Shown piece by piece: positions 1 through 9,436 of a DNA stretch of 64,000 bases (its first letter is position 1; each line of letters begins with the position of its first letter). The stretch lies in NCBI GenBank assembly GCA_905178155.1, contig CAJINV010000009.1, forward strand, positions 1,961,373-2,025,372, given 5' to 3'. The notes beneath the pieces are model-generated. The model ran no database searches. It had not been told where the DNA came from and worked only from the letters and a program-made list of their open reading frames with translations. Made by a program: the position numbers and the translations under genes. This DNA is from Amoebophrya sp. A120 (Eukaryota; Sar; Dinophyceae; Syndiniales; Amoebophryaceae).

Positions 1-33
1 GGTCTCCCTCCCCCCAGGAGTGAGCCGCCTTCC

Positions 34-1185
34 TTGCTTCCTCACCCACCACCCCCACTAACCCTACTACCCATTCTAGCGCAAGTTTGCGCTGTCACGC
101 CGAGCGGGCGAAGCTATTCGATTCTCGTCAACTACTACAAGCGAGGCAGCCTGATCAAGTCCAATGTGCTCTCGCATGTCTACTACAACGCAGCAGTGCG
201 GCTGTGGAACGAGCGCAGTTATCAGGAAATCAATGTCTTCATCAATAAGATGCTGCGAACCATCACAGGCACTGCGATTCCGGGAATGGTAGGGGTGGCA
301 AACAACTACACACTACGGAGAAGGTTCGGCATCCAAAGTGCGCGAACAGCGATCGAGAGGATCACTATCGACTACCTAGGGCACAAGATCCGGATGGGAA
401 GAGACGAGCCAGGCGAAGGCCTAGAAAAAGGAAACACGTACCGCGCTCGCTTCCCGGATGGGCGCACCGACCACCACCTGATCTACGGCAGATTGATCAC
501 GATTTCGGCAGGTGCGCAAGGCAACAGGCGGATGCAGCGCAGGACGCTAGCCAAGCAGTGGCTCGAAATCATGGGGCGCGCGCAACTCCGGCCTGACATG
601 ACGCGGAAGCAGTGGAACGAGGCGGCTACGCTCTACATTCGCAAGATTGAGGAGCAAGAGCGCTTGGCAGCGTACGCAGCGGACGGCGCCGGAAACGTCG
701 AGAAGCGACGCGACGAACTGCTCGCCGGTCATGGTGTCAACGCAGGCGCCAGCGAGATACGGCTGAGGAAGAACGTACACGAAGAGGGCGAGTTGATCGC
801 CAGCCACAGCGTTATCTCGCAGTACCAGTGCCCGCACTGTTTTGTGCGTTTCCCCGACGGCGGCAGCGGCTTCAAGTCGCACAAAACTAGGTGTGGGAAG
901 GTCGATTATACAGGTGTGAACTTTGATGATGTCATCTGTATTCGAACTTTTGCAGCAGGACGGACCCAATTGCCTTGGGGCAATCGTTGGCATTGTAAAA
1001 AGTGCGGCACTACAGGCACTGATGGCAAGGCCACTAGTGGGCAGGGGGTCAAGTGTGCACTGAAGCTGGCGCAGCATGCTCAGACTTGTGACCCCGCTCA
1101 GAAGAAGGGGAGGAGGCAGGACGAGGTCCTGCAGTACATGTCTGATCTGCAAGCGTTTGATGCCCTCAACCCCGTGGCGCATTAG
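34..1185 (+). CDS. LINE (non-LTR retrotransposon) ORF2 C-terminal fragment
   Basis: Probably the tail of a non-LTR retrotransposon polyprotein, downstream of the reverse transcriptase core. The frame is open to the left window edge with no convincing ATG, so it is 5'-truncated here. Residues about 60-125 (KMLRTITG, then TLRRRFGI, then IDYLGHKIRMGRDE) follow the pattern seen after the RT domain of LINEs, where an LRR..GI stretch is followed by LGH..RM. Two Cys/His clusters follow: CPHC...HKTRC near residues 270-290 and CKKC...HAQTC near 325-355. Both are CxxC-x(n)-Hx4C knuckles of the kind found at LINE C-termini. It is on the plus strand, opposite to all host genes. Family assignment is from pattern only; RT motifs and endonuclease would lie outside the window. 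Confidence 0.6.
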   Translation: MLPHPPPPLTLLPILAQVCAVTPSGRSYSILVNYYKRGSLIKSNVLSHVYYNAAVRLWNERSYQEINVFINKMLRTITGTAIPGMVGVANNYTLRRRFGIQSARTAIERITIDYLGHKIRMGRDEPGEGLEKGNTYRARFPDGRTDHHLIYGRLITISAGAQGNRRMQRRTLAKQWLEIMGRAQLRPDMTRKQWNEAATLYIRKIEEQERLAAYAADGAGNVEKRRDELLAGHGVNAGASEIRLRKNVHEEGELIASHSVISQYQCPHCFVRFPDGGSGFKSHKTRCGKVDYTGVNFDDVICIRTFAAGRTQLPWGNRWHCKKCGTTGTDGKATSGQGVKCALKLAQHAQTCDPAQKKGRRQDEVLQYMSDLQAFDALNPVAH

Positions 1186-1287
1186 GTTCCAAAAGTGTTC
1201 TAACTATTCGATCATCCGTGGTGCGTGTGTTGTTGATTCAAAAAAATGATGTTGATTTTTGTGCGCCAAGAAAAAGTAAGAGCTGAT

Positions 1288-1356
1288 GCGTGGCGCACAC
1301 ACCCACGCTTGTAGTGGCGCACATACCCACTACGACTACATAGTGGCGCACACACC
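1288..1356. repeat. Three short GTGGCGCACA repeats
   Basis: Three imperfect copies of GTGGCGCACACACCCAC lie about 20-30 bp apart in the gap 1186-1613. Nothing else is recognised in this gap. It may be the 3' untranslated tail of the preceding LINE, but no poly(A) or flanking duplication was seen. Confidence 0.5.
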
Positions 1357-1613
1357 CACTCCCTGTAGTCTGTCCAGATTTCTGCTCCTCCTCTGTGTTT
1401 TCGTTTGCTCTGGTTAGCTGTCTGCTGCTCGAAAAATACTCGCGTCCTACTTGTGAAACGCGATGGTAAGGCAACTTTTCAAAAAAACCTGTCTTCTTGT
1501 TGCACATCTATGTTTTTCTCCCGTTCCCTAGTTTAGTCTACTGCACTCAGATCGTAACTTCTATCTCCAATCGCCGCGCGGTCTAAAAAATCGTTTCACA
1601 TTGGAACGATAAG

Positions 1614-2225
1614 ATGCTGCGTCGTGTTGAACGCATCGAAAAAGAACGCTGCCTGATGGTGCAGTTCAACCATCCGGAAATCCGCTGGCCGCGGAAGGAC
1701 AACAGTCCAAATGGCGACTTCCTTACGACCTTCGACAAGGAGCAAAAGAAGTCCTTCCTCCGCCTGATGGGTACCCATTTCCAGGGTGCTCAGCCGTCGG
1801 CCAAGCAGATGGAGTACCAGACCAAGGACGACGGTACTTCTGAGCTGACGGAGCTGCAGGACGACTGGACCGACGCCCAAAAAGCCGACTTCACCGCCAA
1901 GAAAACCGATTTTGTGACCTTGTGGGGTTCCATTGCGGACGCCCCGGAGCTGGTTGAGTACATCAACTGGAAGAACAACAACTGGATCCAGGTCGTTTTT
2001 CACTTGGGCGAGCACCACAGCAAGGTCATGGATCTGGCCCGCGTCGTCGACAACAATCCCTTCCGCAAGTACTTCAGTCGTGGCCTGAAGTTGAAACCGA
2101 TGCAGATGGGCAAGCCGAAGGAGAACGCTAACGGTGCCAATGGCAACAGCAACGTGAAGAAGAAGGGCGGCAAGAAGGGCAAGGGCAAGGGCGGCAAAAA
2201 GGGCAACGGAGGGAAGCAGCAGTAG
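1614..2225 (+). CDS. Hypothetical protein with Lys/Gly-rich tail
   Basis: An intronless 203-residue reading frame starting at ATG 1614. Residues 1-165 have a mixed, globular-looking composition (for example NHPEIRWPRKDN and LWGSIADAPELVEYINWKNN). Residues 166-203 are almost only Lys, Gly and Asn, a likely nucleic-acid-binding or nucleolar-type tail. No family is recognised. It is one of only two plus-strand coding candidates and follows the LINE fragment, so it could be element-derived (an ORF1-like protein) rather than a host gene. A minus-strand frame overlaps it (1596-2018) but looks less protein-like. Confidence 0.5.
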   Translation: MLRRVERIEKERCLMVQFNHPEIRWPRKDNSPNGDFLTTFDKEQKKSFLRLMGTHFQGAQPSAKQMEYQTKDDGTSELTELQDDWTDAQKADFTAKKTDFVTLWGSIADAPELVEYINWKNNNWIQVVFHLGEHHSKVMDLARVVDNNPFRKYFSRGLKLKPMQMGKPKENANGANGNSNVKKKGGKKGKGKGGKKGNGGKQQ

Positions 2226-2621
2226 TGGTTTGGTCTTGCGACCTTGTCACGCTACCAGTGCACTTCTTCATCATTTACACCTTCTCCGACACACTCAATC
2301 ACACGATAACGACGTGCAGCAAGCACGACAGTCCTGTGCGATCCTACGATGGGGCGCATGTTTGAAGATGATGATGAGTGACGATGAAAGAAACACATGC
2401 GTTTTTTCACAAATGTACTCCAGTCACGTAATGGAGTAATGCACTACAACACTGATGGCGCTGCCTGGCACCACATCAGCCAGGAGCACAAGCTGCTTGA
2501 CATCCTCAGTCAAGAGCTACGACAGACAGACGTTGACTTACGTGCCTCGCACGGTAAACAGACTGTAAGTGTGCAAATCAAATCAAATCAAAAATCTATC
2601 GATTCTATTTCTAAGCTAGCA

Positions 2622-5600
2622 TCAAGAGTCAAAAGCTATCACGATGAAATTGTAAAAATAAGTACGAGTTGGGGCGCCTCCGTCATGCGCCCAGCGATTG
2701 ATGTCGCCACCCAGGGACTGCCACGTTTGCATCGCCGTTTGGCACTCGGTCTGTTTGATGAGGTTTTCAAGAACAATTTCAGCGAGAATTATCACTACAG
2801 AGTTTCATCTCCTTGCTTAGCAGGAGCGCCATCATTCTCATCGTCGTACGACTACAGTATCGCAGAGCTGTAGTTTCAAAGAGCGAACGCCCCCTGCGCC
2901 TGCCGTACAAAAGCAGGAGAAGAGGCGAAAAGAAAATGTTCAAAATAGACTTCGTCTCACCGTGCTTTGGCCCGCCTTGAATCTTTGCCACCAGACCTCG
3001 CCGATGTAGTGTCCGCAGGTCCAGGTTCGGTGGTTGATGATCCCGAAATTTCGGTGCACCTCGAACTTTTCCGTCGTAATCATGTTTTTGATCCCCTCGC
3101 TGTTGCAGCTGATGCACTCCTATGCATTGCAAAAGTATCGCACTAGTATAAATCTCTACCATGACTAGTTATAAGTCAGAAAACCCATTACTTAATAGTA
3201 TCCCGCAATAAAAACAAACAATAGAAACGAAGAATGGAAAGGAAAAACGAAAACAAAGAATGGAAACGAAAAACGAAAACAAAGAATAGAAACGAAAAAC
3301 GAAAACAAAGAATGAAAACAAAGAATGAAAACAAAGAATGAAAAACAAAGAATGAAAACAAAGAATGAAAACAAAGAATGAAAACAAAGAATGAAAACAA
3401 AAAACGAAAACAAAGAATAGAAACGAAAAAGAACAACAACGAAATGCAGTCAAAGTGCCCAAGCCTCTAAGCGGCGAAACCTCCAAACGATGAGGCCTCG
3501 AAACGCCGAAGGAAGCAGCGAAGCCTCGACGCTGCGAAGCCTCGAAGCGGCGAAGCCTCGACGCTGCGAAGCCTCGACGCTGCGAAGCCCCGACGCTGCG
3601 AAGCCTCTAAGCGGCGAAGCCTCGAAGCAGCGAAGCCTCGAAGCGGCGAAGCCTCGAAGCAGCGAGGCCCCGAAGCGGCGAAGCCCCGAAGCCCCGAAGC
3701 CTCGAAACAGCGCAGCCTCGAAGCAGCGAAGCCTCGAAACAGCGAAGCCCCGAAGCCTCGAACAAGCAGCCAGCGAAGCCTCAAACAAGCAGCCAAGCCT
3801 CGACCAAGCAGCGAAGCCTCGAACAAGCAGCGAAGCCTCGAACAAGCAGCGAAACCCCGAAGCCCCAAAGCAGCGAAGCCCCGAAGCAGCGAAGCCCCCC
3901 GAAGCAGCGAAGCCCCGAAGCAGCGAAGCCCCGAAGCGGCGAACCCTCGAAGCAGCGAACCCACGGAGCAGCGAAGCCCCGAAGCAGCGGAGCCTCGAGG
4001 CGGCGAAGCCTCGAAGCTTCGAAGCAGCGAAGCCTCGACGCAGCGAAGCCTCGAAGCAGCAGAGCCTCGAAGCCTCGAAGCAGCGAAGCCTCGAAGCAGC
4101 GAAGCCCCGAAGCCTCGAAACGGCGAAGCCTCGAAGCGGCGAAGCCTCGAAGCGGCGAAGCCTCGAAGCAGCGAAGCCTCGAAGCAGCGAAGCCTCGAAG
4201 CAGCGAAGCCTCGAGGCCCCGAAGCAGCGGAGCCCCGAAGCAGCGGAGCCCCGAAGCAGCGGAGCCCCGAAGCAGCGAAGCCCCGAAGCAGCGAAGCCCC
4301 GAAGCAGCGAAGACCCGAATCAACGCAGCCTCGAGGCGGGGCAGCAACGTGCGAGACGAAACCGCGAAGCACGAGCCGGCGCCAGCTCGTGGCCAGAGGA
4401 AGCCCGCCAGGCCGGTGCCAGATCATGGCCAACCCGATGCCAAAGAATGAAACAGGGCCAAACCGGCGCCAGGTCGCGGCCAGGCCGGTGCCAGATCACG
4501 GCCGAACAAAGCCCGCAAGGCCCGCCGGTGCCAGATCATGGCCAAGCCTGCCAGCCGGTGCCACATCATGGCCAAGCCGGTGCCAGGTCGTGGCCAAGCC
4601 CGCCGATGCCAGAGCATGGCCAAGCCGGTGCCAGATCATGGCCAAGCCGGTGCCAGATCATGGCCAAGCCGGTGCCAGATCATGGCCAGAACCTGCCAAG
4701 CCGGTGCCAGATCAGGGCCGGGCCGGTGCCAGGTCGAGGCCAAGCCGGTGCCAGATCATGGCCAAAGCCTGTCGGGCCGGTGCCAGGTCGTGGGCGAGCC
4801 GGTGCCAGATCATGCCCAAGCCGGTGCCAGATCGTGGCCAAGCCGGTGCCAGGTCGTGGCCAAGCCGGCGCCAGAGAGATCATGGCCAAGCCAGCGCCTG
4901 ATGAGAAAGATCAGAGCCAAGCCGGAGCCAGATCACGGCCAAGACGGTTCCAGGTCGTGGCCAAGCCGCCCGGTGCCACATCATGGCCAAAGCCTGCCGA
5001 GCCGGGGCCAGATCATGGCCAACCCGGCGCCAGATCATGGCCAAGCCGCCCGGTGCCAGGTCGCGGCGAGGCCGACGCCAGATCAGGGCAAAGCCGGTGC
5101 CAGATCATGGCCAAGCCGGTGCCAGATCATGGCCAGGCCCGTGCCAGGTCATGGCCAGGCCGGTGCCACACCATGGCCAAGCCTGCCGGTGCCAGGTCGT
5201 GGCAAGGCCGGCCGGTGCCAGGTCGTGGCCAGGCCGGCCGGTGCCAGATCACGGCACGGCCGGCGCTTCCTCAGGCCATGGCCAAGCCGGTTCCAATTCA
5301 TGGGTGGCAAAGCCAAGTCGGCTCCGGGTCGTGGCCAAGCCGAAGCCGGCGCCAAGTCATGGCCAAGCCGGGGCCAGATCATGGCCTAGCCGCGCCCGCC
5401 GGCGCCAGATGAATCATGGCCAAGCCTGCCTGCCTGCCTGTGCCAGAGCATAGCCAAACCGGTGCGGAATCATGGCCATGCCTGCAAGTGCCAGGCCGCG
5501 GCCAAGCCGGTGCCAGCCAAATCATGGCCAAGGCGGTTCCAGGTCGTGGCCACGCCGGTGCCAGGTCGTGGGCATGGCCGTGCCGGTGCCCGATCATGCC

Positions 5601-6628
5601 CAAGCCGGTGCCGGACCCTGGCCACGCCGGTGTCGGGCCCTGGCCAGGCCGGTGCCCGACCATGCCCGCCCCCCGCCGCCAGATCGCGGCCCCGCCGGCG
5701 CCAGCATGCAAAATGACGGCAGCGGGCAACCTGCCCGCCGCGCCGGCCGGCGCCGGATCGTGCCAAAGCCGTTCTGGCGCTTTGAAAATCGCCGGCAGAT
5801 GGGCCTGCCTGTGCTGAAGCGCCGACAACGATTCCCCACAGAGAGACGCTGAGCGCTACTATTCATCTAGCGGAATACTATTAAGTCTGCAGGTTACTGA
5901 ACACGGGAAGCGGGATAAGGCTAGTTGCATTACAAACTGACTTAGTATTACAAATTGAATTTGTTGTAATGCGGATTTGCCTGAGCAAAAAGATTTGTAA
6001 TGCATAAACGCAATTAGTACGAGTGCGATACTTTTGCACAGGATAACTCCTGCTGGAACAGTAGACCGTCCTTCTTAATCGTGCGGTCGTCCCAATCAAA
6101 GACGATCAACCCGACACCTGTTTTGATGATTTTTATTTTTATTCCTGCTGCACCAGGATCATGACGAGGTACTGAATGTAGGACTTCTAAAGACGTTCGA
6201 TTTAATTTGTTGTTGTTCCATTTGGATTTTCTACATCAACATAACATTTGGAGGAGACGATGACAAACAGTGTGCTTGTTTTGCAACCTCAACATCATCA
6301 CAATTATCGCAATACGATCTTGCGGCGTGATTGCTCCCTTGACCGGCTTGGCGGGGACTTGCGGTTGCTGGACTGGCGGCGGAGGCGGGGGCGTTTCCAC
6401 AACCACAGGCGCCGGAGTGGTGGTCGGCGGTGGTGGGGGTGGCGGAGGCGGCGTTGTCGTGGTGGTTTCAGGCTCCGGTTCCGCCGGCGGCTCCTCCGGC
6501 GGTGGTGGTGGGGGCGGTGGCGGTGCGTCCTCCGCAGCGTCAGGTGGGGGCGGCGGCGGCGGAGCGTCCTGCGCTCCCGCACCGCGCAGGTGGCAGAACA
6601 GACCAAAATACCACAGAACCTTCTTCAT
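2622..6628 (-). CDS. Secreted proline-rich protein, split by a 2.9-kb element
   Basis: Reconstructed as 222 residues from exons 6628-6316, 6117-6046 joined to 3115-2961 across the inserted element, and 2750-2622 (669 nt, exactly 223 codons). The protein starts MKKVLWYFGLFCHLRGAGAQ, a signal peptide, then has runs of Pro with Glu, Thr and Val to about residue 85. The C-terminal part is compact with Cys and Trp residues (IVFDWDDRTIKKDG, CISCNSEG, HRTWTCGHYIGEVWWQRF, YFYNFIVIAF). Intron 1 uses GTATTG...CAG and the last intron GTGAGA...CAG. The middle interruption is not GT-AG but is flanked by ACTCC direct repeats. No family is recognised; a secreted or surface protein is inferred from the signal peptide. 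The splice sites of the first and last introns are the less certain part. Confidence 0.65.
3228..3440. repeat. 13-bp tandem array
   Basis: Repeats of AAAACAAAGAATG and close variants (GAATGGAAACG, AAAAACG), about 200 bp. Purines are on the plus strand, so the minus strand reads as endless Phe/Leu/Ser frames that are not genes. It lies inside the 2.9-kb intron element. Confidence 0.85.
3480..4340. repeat. 16-bp (8+8) tandem array
   Basis: Built on GAAGCCTCGAAGCAGC, itself two 8-bp halves of the form GAAGCNNC. Variants swap CTC, CCC, AGC and GGC, and there are short CAAGCAGC patches near 3760-3850. Because 16 leaves remainder 1 on division by 3, every frame reads the same 16-residue peptide repeat, and stop codons are absent on both strands for long stretches. 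Confidence 0.9.
4400..5720. repeat. 22-bp tandem array
   Basis: Repeats of a 22-bp unit containing GCCAAGCCGGTGCCAGATCA, about 60 copies with drift and indels, most regular near 4600-4870. The array decays toward 5750. It is open in several frames on both strands because 22 is not a multiple of 3. A 640-residue frame across this and the previous array (3490-5412) is a by-product and not called as a gene. Confidence 0.9.
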
Positions 6629-8103
6629 CCCGATGTTGGTCCTCTCAGCAGTATTAGTGCGATGATGATGATGATGTACCCAACTGTGGGGTCTACCTCT
6701 ACACTGTGATTTAAATATATCAGCGCAAAGATCAAGAAAGAAACACTACGAATCTACTTTTTTTTCTGTAGAAAACAACACTGTAGGTTGTTTTCGTTTT
6801 CGTCTCTTCTGGTAGCTTCTATACGAAGCAAAATAAGCGGTGGATGCAATACAAATGCAACTCCTCCGGCAGACGCAGAATAGAGCTCGGCTAATCAAGA
6901 TCGCCGAAGTGGCGGCGAAAGCCGTCTCGTAAAAAGATGTTGATTGTTAGCGTAAAAAGAATCACCTCCAGTAATGAATCTGCGTATAAAATGTTGGGAG
7001 GGAGCAAAAAGAAATGCGTTGGAGGGAACAAGTAGAAAGCAACGTAATCCCAACAAGCACGCACCACGGCGGGAGCTGAGCCAATGTGAGTATGATGCTA
7101 ATTAAAATAAAGATGAAGTTTAAGTCCTCGCGCTAGCCTTTCGGGGGCTGCAATGGGAAGTCCTGGATTGAGTCAAATGATGTGTGGGAACAAGTAGAGC
7201 CCGTGAAACTTAAAACGATTGATCACTGCAATAAAGGCGACCACGTAGGTTTGTATTCGAAGGAATGATATTGCTACATTTTACTTTGACGTGAATAAAC
7301 CAGGTGACACCGACACAGAGAAAGAAAGGAGCAGCGGCCCCATACTTATCCCTCGCTTTTAAATAATATCACTTCGCTAGTATCACTCGCTCGTCTTTCA
7401 GAAGGACACTACATACAAGTTCACTACATATATTTTTCATCCACTTGTGAATTTTGAATGTGAGTACTAACGCAGATACTCGTCCTACAGGTTTCTGCGC
7501 ACATAAAATGCGGTGAACACAAAACAGTATTTCTTATTTTCGATGGCGCTCGTGGCCACGATAATTTACATGCGCCTACTAAAAATAGTAATAGGCAACA
7601 TTGTCTCGGTCGCTTACATTGTTCTGCATGATATGTGTTAATCCTGGTACTTTGCGTTTCATTCTTGTGTATTTGCTCATCGTCACAAGCAAAACAAGAT
7701 GAGGACAAATACCTGTGGAAAAACGAAAAAGGTCGCTGTCGCTGAGTGATAAGAGTAATCTAGTACTTCTACTTGTTCGCTCATGATCCCGATCGCACCC
7801 TACTGTTACTGAGCGAGAAGATTTTTGTACCGACACTGGGGGCGTGAGTCACCATTCTACCGCTTCAATGGTAAAGGGGGAGCTGAAGCTGATGCAAGGT
7901 AGGGCATGACGCGAGGGGGGCTTATGATTTATAGAGAAGGCACGGCTGTATGTCTTTCTGCGCCGACCCAAAAAGAAAAAAATGAAAGGAAGAGTAGGTG
8001 TCGCGGTTCTCCTCCGGAACCGGATCGAGGCTCCTGTCCCTATCGTATTGCTGCAGAGCAGGATGAGGACGTCGCGGAGGTTGCCAACACCCCCTAGAAT
8101 AAA
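6629..8103. other. Intergenic, no gene seen
   Basis: Between the proline-rich gene and the GNAT gene. It is AT-richer than the exons, with a GATGATGATGATG run at 6661-6674. No convincing exon, RNA gene or repeat was found. A GC-rich stretch at 7990-8100 just downstream of the GNAT stop is open on the minus strand but has no supported splice sites. Confidence 0.5.
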
Positions 8104-9233
8104 TCAGTACCCGGCTCGGCCGTCAAAAAGTGAGCGGTTGACGTTGCCGCGCCGGGCCATGGTGCGTTTCTGCAGGTCCTTTTCCCAGAGGGGGAGTATT
8201 TGTCCAGTTCCGACGTCCATTTCGGCGACAAGATCGGCGTGGGGTCCCTCCTTCGCCCGCATGGGTAGCATGGTCAGGTGACCCTTGTACTCCTTGAAGC
8301 CCAAGTTGCCCCAATACTTCGGCGCGGCATCGTTATCGGCAGGATACAGTGTAACGATCTTGAAGCCTGAGGAAAATTGCGCACAAACAACTAGTTCCAA
8401 GTTTTTACTAGGTAAAACTGACTTTTGTATGTACTGCTCGGACCACTGTGACCAGCCTTGTTTTGCCCGAACGCATCAACATGACAATTGACCACTACAT
8501 GTGTAGTTCGAGCAATGGGTAGCTCTTAAGTAAGTCTACCTCAGTGCGGGACAACAAGGATGAGTTGTTGGGAGAACCTATTTATGCTGCAGCTACTTAG
8601 ACTTACCTTCTCTTCGCCACAGATTTTCCATGACTTTGTACATTCGATTGCCATCTCCCTGGCCTTCCACGAGCGCACTCATGTTCATGATCTGGATCCA
8701 GTAGAACGGGTTTGTTTCGGTTTCCCATTTGTTTCCCCGCGCCACTAGAGGCAAATTGTCTCGCTCCTCCTCGGTGAGCGGTCGGCAGTGGTTGACACGG
8801 CACGTCATCGCCGCCCGAACCTCGTTGGTTCGGTCTAACAACACCCAACTTTTGCACGACCATTGCCGATCCTCAAATATTCGCCTTTTCACCTGAAATT
8901 TTGTGCGCCAGTACAGCTACAGCTAGGCACAACACCACTATGCCTTTTGTTTGTCCCTCTAGATAGAGTGGATCATTTCTTATTCTTTTCCTATTTCGTT
9001 TTCATGCATGAAGAATAGACGTCAAGATGCGCCAGAGGACGTTACGTAATTTCATCCTATCTAGGTAACAGCAGCAAGAACAGCAAGGCTCTTGCGATGC
9101 ATTTTTTCTTCATCTCAACTTCCAGCAGTACCCAGGCAGCTTCATTTTTCTCCGAGAAAGTTGGCTTCGTCATGTGGCACTCGTAGCACGCTTGTCGTAT
9201 CTCATCGTTATCCGCTTCCCGGAGGTAGTACAT
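8104..9233 (-). CDS. GNAT-family N-acetyltransferase, three exons
   Basis: Exons 9233-9120, 8892-8607 and 8366-8104 give 220 residues (663 nt). The second intron is textbook GTAAGT...TCAG and joins WRRE-G-FKIV in frame; the first is GTTGAG...TCAG. The N-terminus MYYLREADNDEIRQACYEC resembles strand 1/helix 1 of GNATs. QIMNMSALVEGQGDGNRMYK covers strand 4 and the acetyl-CoA pyrophosphate loop (motif A, a variant of Q/R-x-x-G-x-G/A). NLWRREGFKIVTLYPADNDAAPKYWGNLGF is the typical motif B region, ending in the Y/W..LGF signature. It transfers acetyl from acetyl-CoA to an unknown amine. The start Met directly follows an AG, so an upstream exon cannot be excluded. Confidence 0.75.
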
Positions 9234-9436
9234 GTCCTGTGATTTTTATTCTGGAGGTAGATTATTGCTTTTCAGTTTGTTTCATTACCGGAAGAAATAA
9301 AGAAGTTGTGGTGCAGCGAGCTACGAATTTCGTGTCTGTAGTGAGGGCGTCAGTTGAAGATAGATCAGTTCATCCGACTCGCAGTGCTCCTCAGACAATC
9401 AGAATAAACTGAGTCGCTGGCTCGCGCGATCGCGAA

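Larger units (their letters stand above)
3121..6045. mobile_element. 2.9-kb introner-like element carrying satellites
   Basis: Starts TATGCATTGCAAAAGTATCG at 3121. Its far end, read inward, is TATCCTGTGCAAAAGTATCG, so the ends form terminal inverted repeats. The same ends bound the short elements at 50558-50702 and 57181-57330. ACTCC at 3116-3120 and again at 6046-6050 is a perfect 5-bp target duplication. Cutting out the element and one ACTCC joins ...LLFQQE to CISCNSE... in frame in the minus-strand proline-rich gene. The interior holds 13-, 16- and 22-bp tandem arrays. Read along the host gene, the element lies in the opposite orientation to the other two copies of its family. Confidence 0.8.

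Noticed and set aside
2397-2873. Plus-strand 158-residue frame
   Set aside because: Overlaps the minus-strand exon 2750-2622, which has a splice acceptor, correct phase and better protein composition.
3490-5412. 640-residue plus-strand reading frame
   Set aside because: It is the translation of two tandem arrays whose periods keep every frame open. It lies wholly inside the intron element, and the minus strand is equally open.
3228-5720. CRISPR-like array
   Set aside because: Repeats are head-to-tail without unique spacers, in a eukaryotic context.
6270-6665. Gly-rich plus-strand frame
   Set aside because: Antisense of the polyproline codons of the secreted protein gene.
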